A DNA stretch of 64,000 bases. Source: Poa pratensis. Taxonomy: Eukaryota > Streptophyta > Magnoliopsida > Poales > Poaceae. The notes under the pieces are model-generated. The model saw nothing but the letters and a program-made list of their open reading frames with translations. It was not told the DNA's origin and ran no database searches. This document shows, piece after piece, positions 53,175-64,000 of this stretch (positions within the stretch are counted from its first letter, which is position 1; the number at the start of each line of letters is the position of its first letter). Both the position numbers and the translations under genes were made by a program. The DNA lies in the NCBI GenBank assembly GCA_947311845.1, contig CAMZMU010000049.1:11059523-11123522 (forward strand). Direction: 5' to 3'.

Positions 53175-54386
53175 AATGACTCGTTACTTTTCTTCCACTA
53201 AAAAAATACAAGGCTCTGTTTGGAACAGCGTTAAAAAACTACGGTTTTCTATTAAATATCATCCTTTTGTTGTTGTGTTATCCAGTTTTGTAAAAAAGAG
53301 GTCAAACCTCGTTATTAGAAACTGCAAAATCGTGATGTACAGCAAATATTATGGTTTATACAACCTCATTTCCAACTATAGCCAAACCCAAATAACTCAA
53401 AGTATTTCAAATGTGGCATTTTAAAAACTGTGGCATTGTTGGAACACTTCAAAAATACTTTCCTGGCAAACACACACCGACTCATTTTCCTTTTTTTTTC
53501 TAATTTCTCTGATCCTTGGCATATACTGCAGTGCAAGTGCAAGGCCATGTCAAGACATTGGATGCGCGTGCACACGCCCTCTATGACGACATGGTTCTAG
53601 GGCATTATCGACGTGATAATCACTATGATTTATATTGATACACCATCATCCGTGACTTTGCGCATTTAGTATGTTTGTAAAAATATTCAAACAATATGTA
53701 GATATCGATATTGCTTTTGTGTGCATTTTAGGAATTTTCCTTATGCACGTTTTAGGAGTTCATTGGTAATATTTTATTTATACATTTAAAAATATACTTT
53801 TGATGCCTGTAGGGCCCTGGATTCTAGATCCGCCCCGGGGCCCCGAAATATCAGGACCGACCCTGGCGGCGACAACAACATGGCGGTGAAGCGAGTCACA
53901 TGGATGGGCTAGAAATTTAGATTTCGTGCGAGTCATTAGCACAAAACATGTGGTTCCTTGTCACAAGACCCAAAAATTATGGTTAAGTGTCATTACTCAT
54001 AAAAACCCTCAAATTATGGTTATGAGTAATTATGTCATTTTAGCCACCTCACTTTTGACGATTGCTTGCCATCAGAACAACCAAAGATGCATTAGCACCA
54101 AGCACTAAGCACGAAACCCATGTTCTACACACGCGTGCTCTAGCAGACTCAGACTCGTACGAAGAGTGTAACAAGAGGCTCTTTTTTTTTTGGCGGAGAA
54201 ACAATTTGCACAATCCACCAAGAGACTCAATGTGACAGCATCCCAGGTGCAGGGTGGGTTGCACAAATCATACTAGTTAACTGTAAGGTTTAGGTAGGCA
54301 CTGGGCTGGGCACAAGTGCACAACACATCTCAGAGCAAAGATGATCATGAACCTACAATGGAAGGATACACCAAATGATCCAATCA
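53175..54386. other. intergenic; hAT-like end and CCR-like 2 3' flank
   Basis: No gene. GGGCCCCGAAATATCAGGACCGACCCTG at about 53840-53867 is a hAT-type terminus related to the one at 51541. 54190-54340 matches the 3' flank of CCR-like 1 (ACCAAGAGACTCA, GTTTAGGTAGG, CACAACACATCTCA), so the duplication includes the 3' flank. Confidence 0.6.
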
Positions 54387-56633
54387 TCAGACGATGCATC
54401 CTCTGCTCCGGAGGCTCTCCACCGCGTCCCTGATGATCTTCTCCAAAGGACTGAACTCCAAACCCAGCGCCATCAGCTTCTTCGGCGCCGCCTCCGCTCT
54501 CACCAGCCCAGGCTGCGTGTCCTTAGGAAATCTGCCGACAAAAATAACAACAAGCCAAGGGGTTAGCGCTGCGACAGCGATTAATTCGTGTAACCAAGCC
54601 AGATAGGAGTTGCACTGTTTGCTCTGAAATTCTTGTGCTCCAAACGTATTGTGCAATAGATGTGCCGTGTGAGTTGAGGGGTCGCTTACTTTGGGACTTT
54701 GTAGTCAGGGTAGAGCTCGGCGACTTTCGACGCGAAATCACTCCAGTGACAGATGGGCTTCACGCAGAGGTGCCTCCCGGATGCCGACGGGTTCTCGTAC
54801 AGCAGGATATGTGCTAGTGCGACGTCTTCCACATGGACTGGCCCGATGAAGAAATCCGCATACTCCTCTGTGCAACCTGTGTTTGCAGAGGTATTGTGTC
54901 GATGATGAGGTGTTCCCTTTTATCATACTAGCACCCACTGAACTGAACAAAATCCGTTCAAAAAAAAAAACTGAACAAAATGGTCATATGGATAGCAAAT
55001 GTAGCTAACTTTCACTGACATTTTTACCAATGCCAATGCAGGATGACATTTTGACCTATGATTTTATTTATGCCATCTGAACTGAAAGAGGCATTGTTAA
55101 AGTAAACTATGGAGCAAAAAGTTCAGAGGTGACAAAACATGCAGTTTTACTCTCTAGTACTAAGTACTAACTACTAACCACTGCAGGATATTCAGTACAG
55201 AGTAATTACCTTCGTTTCAGCCAGTTCTCCTAAAGAAGTAGCGACGAGTTACTAATTTGCTAACCTATCACTATCAGCCAACTTTCTGGAGGGGCTAAGA
55301 AATGATTTACAGACTTATTTATCTGCAAACTACTATCGAACACATCTTAAACTATGATCAGAGCTTCATCAATATATACTAGATGATCAAACGCCGCATA
55401 CCTTCAAGTAAGCGAAGAAACATGGCCATGCTAGCATTGACCCTTGGCGGTATCATCTCGCCCAAAACAGTCCCCGGATTAACCGCCACCACATCCAGAC
55501 CATTCTCCTCTGCAAACTTCCATGCGGCCTTCTCTGCCAGTGCCTTTGAAGCAGGGTACCAAACCTATCAAAAAGAAAGGATAGAACCTGAGATAACTGC
55601 TAAGCTTTCAGCAGTAAATGTTTTGCATCTTAACAGTTCTGTAACGATTTTACATGCTTCCTATATGTGCTAATTTGTACCCCATTGATCCGTAGAACCG
55701 AATGGGAGAAACAACTAGATCATTCTGTCACCTGCACAACTGAAGTTGCTACTGCCTACTGCATCTGGAGAACCGAATATATTCCATATTTCAGTCTAAT
55801 CAAACAAACTCTGCACTTCTGCATTGACTAACTGCACTGCAGGGTGCAGATGATATTTTCATATCTTGCCAGTAGCTGCAGATGTTTGGCCTGCATTTTT
55901 TTTCCTCTAAGGTGATCATACATATGCTCTCACCCCATTCTTGTTGCAGTAGTCGATGTCGGTCCAGCAGCGCTCGTCGAGGACCTCGCCGGCCGGCCAC
56001 CCAGGGCAAGGCACGAGGGCGGAGACGGAGGAGGTGACCACCACCCGGCGCACTCCCCCGGCTTCCTTGGCGGCGCGCAGCACGTTCAGCGTGCCCTCGA
56101 CCGCCGGTACGACCAGCTCCTTCTGCGACCAAGAAACGAGGGAGACACCGCCTGGGCGGGTGAGGAGCCGACAGGGCAATGGCAGGGCGGTCAAGTGGAA
56201 CACGCGCGGCAGTAAGTACCTGGGGGTCGAGGACGGTGTCGACGGTGCACGGGGAGGCGAGGTGGAACACGCCGGAGCATCCCTGCACGGCGTCGAGCAT
56301 GGCGGCGCCGTCGAGTAGGTCGCACCGGAAGAAGCGGATGCGGCCTTCGTCGCCCCCGGCGAGCGCGAGGAGGTGGTCCGTCTCAGCCTTGTCATCTGTG
56401 CGACGCTAACGAGATGGACGGTGAGTGACCTCCGCCGCACTAGTGCGCGCAGCTATTCAACTGAGAAGGTAGGAGGAATGGTGGTGGCACTGACCGGGGT
56501 TGAGGACGGCGGCGTGAACGGAGTAGCCGCGGGCGAGGAGGAGGCGGACGAGCCAGGAGCCGATGAAGCCGCTGGCTCCGGTGACCAACACCGTCTCCCC
56601 CTTGGCTTCCCCTGCTGCTGCTCCGGTCGCCAT
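54387..56633 (-). CDS. cinnamoyl-CoA reductase-like protein 2 (NADP-dependent reductase)
   Basis: Six exons: 56633-56495, 56395-56220, 56122-55934, 55564-55402, 54876-54690, 54531-54387. GT-AG introns; 999 nt, 332 residues, no breaks. Exons 3-6 have exactly the lengths of those in CCR-like 1 (189, 163, 187, 145); exon 1 is 9 nt longer and exon 2 is 6 nt shorter. NADP-binding TGASGFIG (18-25) is nearer the family consensus than in copy 1 (GVIG). SS at 136-137 and Y171-P-A-S-K175 form the SDR active site. It ends RSRGCIV. As in copy 1, NGVWYPASK replaces NWYCYGK. Paralogue from an old tandem duplication; its promoter carries a 134-bp duplication (56739-57006). Confidence 0.93.
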
Positions 56634-56738
56634 GTTCGGTGCTCCTTGGAGTGATCAGGTGTGTGAGCACTGAGCAGGAGATATGTATCCGATTGCGCGA
56701 CAATCAAGTGGTGGCTACCAGAAACAAGATTGTATGGA

Positions 56739-57006
56739 TGCGCTTGGTGCCAGTTTCGAAACTAACAAGAAAGCTACTGTTCTGGAGTACAATTGCAATA
56801 AGAGTGGAGTATGCACAGTTCATCGACACATCAGTATTAGTCATTTTCATCGACAATTCAAAGAAGATATTATGCGCTTGGTGCCAGTTTCGAAACTAAC
56901 AAGAAAGCTACTGTTCTGGAGTACAATTACAATACTAGTGCAGTATGCACAGTTCATCGACACATCAGTAATCAGTCATTTTCATCGACAATTCAAAGAA
57001 GATATT
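56739..57006 (-). repeat. 134-bp tandem duplication upstream of CCR-like 2
   Basis: Copies 56739-56872 and 56873-57006 share TGCGCTTGGTGCCAGTTTCG, GAAAGCTACTGTTCTGGAGT and CGACAATTCAAAGAAGATAT with few differences. A single related stretch lies upstream of CCR-like 1 (33240-33285). Confidence 0.93.
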
Positions 57007-57391
57007 ATTTGGTAACACGTACGGTACGGGGATTTGGCATGGAACAGTTTATCCCACAGAAACCAGAGAGGATATCCCACGTTCCAGTCGTGTAAAGCAG
57101 CACATCATGGTACAGTTGGAAAGCTCTATGATTACCGTGGAAGGCTATGCGCAAGGTTAGATATACAAGTAGTTCAAACAACAGTCACATGATCAGCTTA
57201 CGCCATGGTCCTCTCAAACAGCAACAACTTCAGTGACAGTTTTATACGGACCAACTCATCAGTAAATCAGACGAAAAAACTAGATACAAAAACACTGCCG
57301 GTTAGTGCTCAGAAGTCAGTAGTCCCGTTCCAAGGTCGTGCTTTGCCGTAGCAGCACAGGCGACCGGTCATGCTACATTCACCGGTCAAGT
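57007..57391. other. intergenic and MINPP 3' untranslated region
   Basis: No gene; the minus-strand MINPP gene ends at 57392 and its 3' untranslated region lies here, tail to promoter with CCR-like 2. Confidence 0.5.
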
Positions 57392-60300
57392 CTACAGCTC
57401 CGTCTTCAGATCTTCTGCCTTGACATGGTACCCTTTCCGAGAGAACAGACCCAGGAAAAAGTTGGCGAGCTTGGAGCTGAGAGAGGATGGTTCCTCCGTG
57501 GCCTCCGGCTTCTTTATCTTGCATAGCATGTCGAAATCGTGCTTCAAGTGCGGCTCCACTATTTTCTCCTGCGAACGCATCATAAGAAACGTTGTTCATC
57601 AGATGACTGCCAGAGGAAATGCAGATTGTTTCTTGAACACGATAAATAAAGAAACATTAGGTAGTGTTGTGTTTACCTTGAACTCCTCGAATGGACAGAA
57701 GTCCTTGTTGCCGCAGCCCTGCATTGGTAAGTCCATCAAGGAGAGGAACATAGAGTCAAACAGGGCACTTCCCAATACCAAAATGGTAAGCAAGAAAACA
57801 GAGAGCATGAATCTTACTGGCATGGAAACTGGAGCTTCGTTGTGCAGAACCTGCACAAAATAGGAGCTGTTTTGACCCTTGGATATTTTGTTACCATCAG
57901 ATTTGCCAGGGCATTGGTATAAAACCAACATATTGTTACTAGCAAAAGGTGCTACAAGACTGCCCTTCCAGTTTCTCTTCTGTGGTGGCATGGGAGGTAG
58001 ATCCAATGGTTCCTCCCGCTGTATCTTCTCAAAATCTTGGTGCAAACAAAAAAAATACGTCAAATGGGCAATCAGTTCTTTGATATACATATAGTTCATG
58101 GAAAAAAATCATGCATGGACAGAGTGTAAAACAAGAACGATACCTGATCCTTCAAGAAAGAGACCAAGAAGACATGAGAAAGGAACAAGAGTTTCTGCAT
58201 GTGCAAATCGGAGCCTTGCCTTCTCATATGTACCATCAGGATAATTTTCTACAATTCCAAGAATTAAATTTCAGTCTAGAGTTTTGACCATCACCGTCAT
58301 GTGTAATAGCATCGACAGTATTCATTACTACATTATCACTGCTTCAGAGTATTGTGTGTTCTTTTTCTTTTGACCATGTGAGTATTGCATTGTCTAGCTA
58401 TACACCTATTAAGCTACCGCAACAACAGACTCATCATGCCACGTGCAACTGGTACAACAAGAATTCAAGATCATAGCGGCTTCAACAAAGGGGTAAATGT
58501 AACAAGGTAAGAAGCAGGTATTCCAGCAATAAGAATTTTTGGCGCAGAACATGGGAGGTTGTGACGTAGTGTTACCTTCTTTAGCTATGATTGCTGCTTC
58601 CATTGACTGGACAACATCCTTGAGCAATGGCAGTCCCATTTTATAGTTTATTGACTCGCCATAACCTTTAAGCACGAAACCCTCCAAATCATCTGCCCAT
58701 TCGAGAAAATGAACCTGAACAAATAAGATTTGTTAGGCATTAAAAGGACAAAACAAAGCGTCGTTAATTTGAGAACTTACAACTGTCTAAGAGTCTCTAC
58801 GTGAAGTATGGCCATGATAATACTTAGAAGTAATCTTAGTCTTCCAATTTAAAAGGAAGTAACCAACTTATTATTTGACAAAAGGGCAGCTAGCATGAAG
58901 CGAGTAACTGACCAAACTGAAGAGTTCAAAGTTTCAAACTAAGAATATTAAACTGAAGTTGCATGTCAGAAGTTTGCAACACAAGTACGTGATTGAATGG
59001 AGAAATGAACCTGCCTTAATAATGTAATCTTCAACTATGACAAACTTAACCAACTTCTGGGATGTATCATTCTCTTAACATACAGTTATGGTTCTTATGA
59101 AATTACTAAAAGAGAACCATGTCCCTGAATCAATCTGTATACAGATCATATACTTCCTACAAAAGAGTAGTGGAGTGTATCCATCTGACTGAATGCAGAC
59201 TAGAATAGTTTGACGTAGAGTTCTAGTCAAGAAATTACTTAAGAAACTCTGAAATCTGAAAGCAACCTACCTCAGCTTCATTGAAAAGTTGACAAGCTTG
59301 ATTGGTAATATTCAATAAAGATGCTTCCTGCAAAAAGAACAGCCGACTGACAAAATGTCCAAAGTATGCCATACTGAACTCTAGCACCCACAGGGAAGTA
59401 TATACCTGTTTGCAAAGGAACCAGAGGGAAGAAACGTCTTCTTTTGTGAAGTTGAGGCGATAACGGTTCACTAGAGCAGAGGTGACATGTTCTAGAATCG
59501 GTTCCGTTTGCTTCTCAACGTCGGGCTCCTTTCTTTTCCTATAGTCCTGAACATGTTATTGTGGTTACAAAAATAACACATCAAATAGCACCATAGCGAG
59601 GCCATAGTTGTACTAACGAATAAAAGATACTGCGCATAGCATAAGGAACTACCACTAAAGTTTACGAGCATTGAGAGAACAAAATTACATACCACAGAGA
59701 AAAAACTTAGATGTGTGCCTAGGAGAATTATTCAAAAGACATAGAGCATGCCTTTTATTTAATGAAGAACGAAGGAAGAAAAACTGTTGTCCAACATACA
59801 AACTACCTAACCAACAGGTGGAAGCAGAAGAGGGTATGCAGCAAAGCATGAGACTAAGCGCAAGTTCGTAAAAGTACAGATTGATTACAGATATTTGGGC
59901 TATGTAATATTTAGTAGTTAATTCAATAAGTCAGCATAAAAGCACAATTTGCATTACAAATGATGATTTTAGTTTTCTCTTTCAGCTGGAAACGTGAGAA
60001 ACCAAACCAAAAGGAATAAAAACATCAGCACTTTATATTCTTCAAGTATTTTCTTCATTTCTCAACATGTTATTGCTACCATAAATATTATATAGTACCT
60101 TGTATGTTTGACAGCTGTCAAAGAATCGCAGACAAATGTCACTTGCACGACTCTCACTCAGAACAGAGAAGGCGCGGTTTTTCCCTGCTCCAAGTTTCCC
60201 TTTCCCAGAAAGCAGCCCCAAACCAAATGCTACTGCACTAGCTGATGCTCGAGGAACCTGCACACAATAGTAGTTAACCATACCGAGCTTTCAAAAAAAA

Positions 60301-61679
60301 CATTTGTAGTTGAACTGGAAATCATCAACTACCACATCAACAATGTTTGATTCTTAAATTGTTAGTTTACGACACATGAGACCCAAGAAATTGAGGTTCT
60401 CCGGAATGCTATATATTTCCCATTTCATCTGATGATGAGCAGAGCACTAGAGCACAACCAAGAATCCTAAACTCTGTTTAATATCCACTGGTTAAGTATG
60501 GCGAGGAGATATTGAGCTTACCTGGGTTGCTCTTATCGAGTACACTTCAGGATGATATTCTTCATCAAACAGGTCTTGAAATCTCTCCTTCACTCTGTTA
60601 GCGAAATTGAACAGCTCTTCCTCGCCTTCGCTAACCAGCTCACCCCCTTTCCCTGTGACCCTACCCTTCCAACCTGATTCCCACCCATTCATCCAGGATG
60701 GAATTTTCTTTAGAGACTCACTGCCAGGCCCTTGTCTTGCCTCATTTACTAGATCCCCCAACCGTACTGCCAACCTATCCAACTCCTTGACTCTCTTTTT
60801 GGTTGGAGCACGAGTCCCATGTCTCGCCTGTCAAAAAAAAATGATCAATCTAACAATTTCTACACAATGAGGAGACATCGAGCATACTCCACTGCATATT
60901 ATTCCAGCTGAGATTAATCTAACAATTTCTGGTGTACGTAAAAAAAATGATTCGGCAAAACCAATAGCATCATATATCATATAACCAACAGAACTGCAAC
61001 TGGTTAATGTCATTCGCTTCCACGCATAACTGGACAATGTGTGCGCTAACTGGGTACCAAAATGATGGTACAAAAATTTGTACTTAAAACCTCAGCGAAC
61101 CCGATGACAGTGTATACCATATTAATAACAAGGCTGCTAGTTTGCTACTGGTTACCATTAGTTTCCACACAGAACTGGACAAACATGTGGAGGTTTACAC
61201 TAGAGCTGGGTACCAAATGCTGGCCAAAATTTGTGAAATGCAGGGGAGGTCGAACTTACGACGAGATTGAGGTGGATGACGCGGCACTCGTCCGAGATAG
61301 AGGGCGCGGCGACCATACTGTTGGCCCCTCTGGACACATCGTACCTGCAAAAAAAAAATCACCACCGAGGAGGAGGATTAAACCCTACCATACCATTCCG
61401 TACCCCCAACCTCCGGCCTCAGACACCACTATACAAAAACCTCGCGTCCGAGGCTAACTCGCATCCTGCTCCACCCGAATCCACCGGCGGACGGGCCGGG
61501 GATCGGGCGGCGGTTGCGGAGACGGGAGAGGAAGAGGGGAGGGGAATAAGAAAGAAGTACCTGGTGACGGTGGAGAGGTGGCGGCGGACGCCGAAGGGCT
61601 CGGAGTCGGCCGCCGGCGCGAGGGGGGCGGCCGCGAGGAGCGTGGCGAGGAGGAGCAGGCGGAGGAAGGGGGGAGCCAT
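57392..61679 (-). CDS. MINPP: multiple inositol polyphosphate phosphatase (histidine acid phytase)
   Basis: Eleven exons: 61679-61561, 61344-61260, 60827-60522, 60257-60099, 59546-59406, 59327-59271, 58714-58576, 58248-58144, 58035-57818, 57718-57677, 57568-57392. All GT-AG; 1548 nt, 515 residues, frame kept throughout. MINPPs remove phosphates from inositol hexakisphosphate and lower forms. The N-terminus (1-24, LLLLATLLAAAPLAPA) is a signal peptide. Catalytic RHGTRAP is at 70-76 and the proton-donor HAE at 352-354. The protein ends KTEL, close to the K/HDEL ER-retention signal, so a secretory-path or ER location is likely. Length and exon pattern fit plant MINPP/PhyII proteins. The start is the first ATG that gives a signal peptide. 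Confidence 0.95.
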
Positions 61680-62460
61680 GGCGATTTGCTTCCGATTCGG
61701 TGGGAAAGCAGGTTCGAGTTTTCGCCGGGTATGTCGTGTGCAGGTGTAGATGGTGGTCGGCACTCGGCAGGGCGTGACACGTCCCGCGGGCTATCTGGAC
61801 GGTCGGGTCGCGCTGGACGGCCGGGATCGCGCCGCGCCCGTCGTGCTGGCTTTTCAAAACCTGGATGCGTGCCGCGTGCGTGGTTACTTTGAGTGACGTG
61901 CTACTATCATCATGGGCTTAGTTAGTTATAGTTTATCTTCACGCTACTATCATGGAGCATAATCCAAGACAAACAGGTCGGCATTGCTCAAGGACAAGCA
62001 CGTCTTGGCATGGCATTCTCGAGAAATGTCGCGGCAGATTTGTCCAGTTTGTTCTGTTTCGGAATTTTGCGGCAATTATCTGAACAGTTTGTTGTGGGAA
62101 GAATTTTCTCACGGGGAAGCTTGTAGTGGTAAGCAAAACGCCTTCGTTTCTTTGATAAAGCTGTGTCGTTAAGGCGCCATGATTGTCAGTTAGGCTGGCC
62201 ATGATATGTTAAAGCGATGATTTCTTCTTTTGTTTTTAAAACGTGTTAAAGTGGCGATTCCTCTGCTTTTGTTTTTAAAAATCGAAAAGGTCGCACCGCA
62301 CCGGTGGAAATCGATGCGAAGTTGCAAATCGAGGACTAAAAAATTAAGTATGATACAGGTCGACCATGGGCTCGATTACAAAGTATAAATTCAACAAGGA
62401 CTTCAGTTATAAAGACCAACATGCCGCCTAAGAAAGTAAGGACCAAACTTTAATTTTTAG
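61680..62460 (-). other. MINPP promoter region, no other gene
   Basis: GC-rich up to about 61870, then AT-rich. No clear TATA box within 150 bp of the MINPP start; no conserved protein. Confidence 0.4.
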
Positions 62461-63560
62461 GAATTGGCAGGGGCCGCGCGAACGCGTACCCCCTCTAGCA
62501 CAAATTATGACGTCCACTCTCCCACTTGGGGAGATGGTAAGCCAGCGCACCCACAAAGTGCAATGTGGGCCACTAGCCTAGGCCACGACGCTTCTTGATC
62601 CGCCGTCGACCCCGTCCAGGTAAGTAAGGAACAAAGCCGCACCCCGCCCTCCTCTTATAGCGATACCTCGCAGGGCAAACTTGGTCGACTTCCGAGGTGG
62701 GACTAAAACGAAGGAGCTGCCGCTGTGCGGGAACACAAGCCAGCGTGGGCCTGTAGGTGCATCTCGTTTTGGGCCCTTGGGCTGAGTACTGAATCAAACA
62801 TCTGAGGGCTTTCTCTTTACCCGCCTCCCCTTTTTTTTTCTTCTCTTTACATGGCCCGAACTCTTTTTCTTCACTCCCAAACATTTTTTTCTTTCAAATT
62901 TATGCTACTTACAGAAAAACACGCAGATATAATTTTCCTAGAAATTAATTGCAATACAACACGCCACTCCTGTTTGCACGAAGATTCACCCAGCAGGAGG
63001 TTAAAAAAAAAATCACCCAGCAGAAGGGAACTAACAGATCGCATTTTACCTCTGAAACCATGAAGCGATGGCCGTAGACAAACAGTAGCAAACATTTCAT
63101 TCCCAAAAAAGAACAACTGAGAGAACAAGGTGATGCTTTGCCGCTCTCACCGGCAAGCAAAAAGATGGAACGCGCAACAAGAGTGTGACTACAGAAGTAT
63201 AGCAACTTGCTAAGATCATCCATTATATGTATGTACAAACGACCTCACCACTACTGCATGTGTGAATCACAAGAATCCCTAGCAAATGGGGCACCGAAAT
63301 GCATTTCTCGGCACAGCTAACTCATATGATGGTGGGACATCAAAGACGGACGGGTACATCGGAGTGTTTGAAGACTATCGACTTGTACATGCATTCCAGA
63401 GTGGATTAACCAAATGATGAGTAACAGCAAAGATCTACAGCACTACCACGCGATGAATTCCTCCATTAACCTTAAGAGTTGTGTGCGCCCTGCATCTATC
63501 AGCCTAGGAGATCGCCCGCGGAGGTCAAAGGCACCCAGAGTCAGCATTCATCTTTGCATG
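62461..63560. other. no gene recognised
   Basis: A GC-richer block at 62465-62790 (frame 62884-62573 on the minus strand) resembles no known protein. 62790-63560 is AT-rich and would be the 3' untranslated region if the exon at 63561-63663 is real. Confidence 0.35.
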
Positions 63561-63663
63561 TTGGTCTGCTGCTGCTGCGGCTGTTGCTGGTGGGCCTCGT
63601 ACTGTGCGTAGTGGACAGGTTGAGCCATGTAATGCGGATTGCCATCGGTGCGAGTATGCGCCT
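63561..63663 (-). CDS. possible terminal exon of an unidentified minus-strand gene
   Basis: On the minus strand, after TTCTCCACAG at 63664, an open stretch reads AHTRTDGNPHYMAQPVHYAQ, then YEAHQQQPQQQQTNMQR and a TGA at 63561-63563. The Gln-rich tail and clean acceptor look like the last exon of a plant regulatory or RNA-binding protein, but I do not recognise the family. Upstream exons would be beyond the window's right edge or in 63664-64000, where none is evident. Confidence 0.45.
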
Positions 63664-64000
63664 GTGGAGAACAAAAGAAAATATCAGTACGATGCAATGG
63701 TCACTAAGCAAATGTCCCTGCTTATTTTAGAGCTTGAAAAGAGATGCCAAATACTACAAAGTTGCTTTGATGAGAGGAGATATAAGGACCTTCCCTCTGT
63801 AAAATTAATCCCTAACATGATTGGATCTATGTGGTTTTTTCGATCACCCGTATTAATCGACTTCTATGCAGATGTGTTTTGGCTGAGTGTTTTGGAATTG
63901 CAGAATTTGAGTTATTATGACTATTTGGTGAAAATGTTATTTGGCGAAACTGACTTTCAGATATGACGAAGTGGTACCCATTATGACATTCATTATGTAA
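63664..64000. other. unassigned; plus-strand open frame
   Basis: A plus-strand frame (to 63966) stays open with LEKRCQILQSCFDERRYKDL and YYDYLVKMLFGE. No family recognised. It overlaps the possible minus-strand exon and its intron and may be chance. Confidence 0.25.

Overview
This window is nuclear DNA of a grass, most likely a member of the Pooideae close to the Triticeae. The evidence is split genes with GT-AG introns, wheat-type transposon termini (CACTA ends CACTACAAGAAA and CACTAGTAGAAA, a TGATACGTCTC-type Gypsy LTR, a TGTTGGAGATATGCCC-type Copia LTR), Stowaway and other MITEs, and grass gene families. No organism name is given; the assignment rests on recognising these families, not on a search.

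Three host genes look intact, all on the minus strand. Two are cinnamoyl-CoA-reductase-like NADP-dependent reductases with the same six-exon structure (30775-33139, 331 codons; 54387-56633, 332 codons). The third is a multiple inositol polyphosphate phosphatase with 11 exons and 515 residues (57392-61679). A third, mostly deleted CCR copy at 36526-36735 and duplicated flanking DNA (33430-35190 against 38730-39800) show that the CCR genes were once a tandem array, later pushed apart by transposons.

The rest is broken genes and mobile elements. 0-5 kb: a frameshifted FAR1-related (FRS) pseudogene. 4.4-7.6 kb: a LINE-type reverse transcriptase remnant split by a 1.74-kb solo Copia LTR. 8.4-9.8 kb: a hAT-like element. 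10.2-12.4 kb: a trichome-birefringence-like (TBL, putative xylan O-acetyltransferase) pseudogene split by a hAT element. 12.4-14 kb: two imperfect hairpins and a T-rich repeat. 14.1-30.5 kb: a nest in which one LINE remnant is split by a 2.1-kb hAT and by a 13-kb minus-strand Copia, which itself holds an 8.2-kb plus-strand Gypsy lacking RT and integrase. Each of the three insertions has exact target-site duplications.

39.85-50.3 kb is a 10.5-kb CACTA element that carries a 3'-5' exonuclease-like gene. That gene is split by a second, 6.3-kb CACTA, which in turn carries captured fibrillarin exons and three 660-bp tandem repeats. Both CACTAs contain a Pol III promoter-like segment near the right end (tRNA-like A/B boxes; 5S rRNA-like internal control region). 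50.6-53.2 kb holds a hAT transposase relic and another LINE remnant split by a MITE. The last 2 kb may hold one terminal exon of an unidentified gene.
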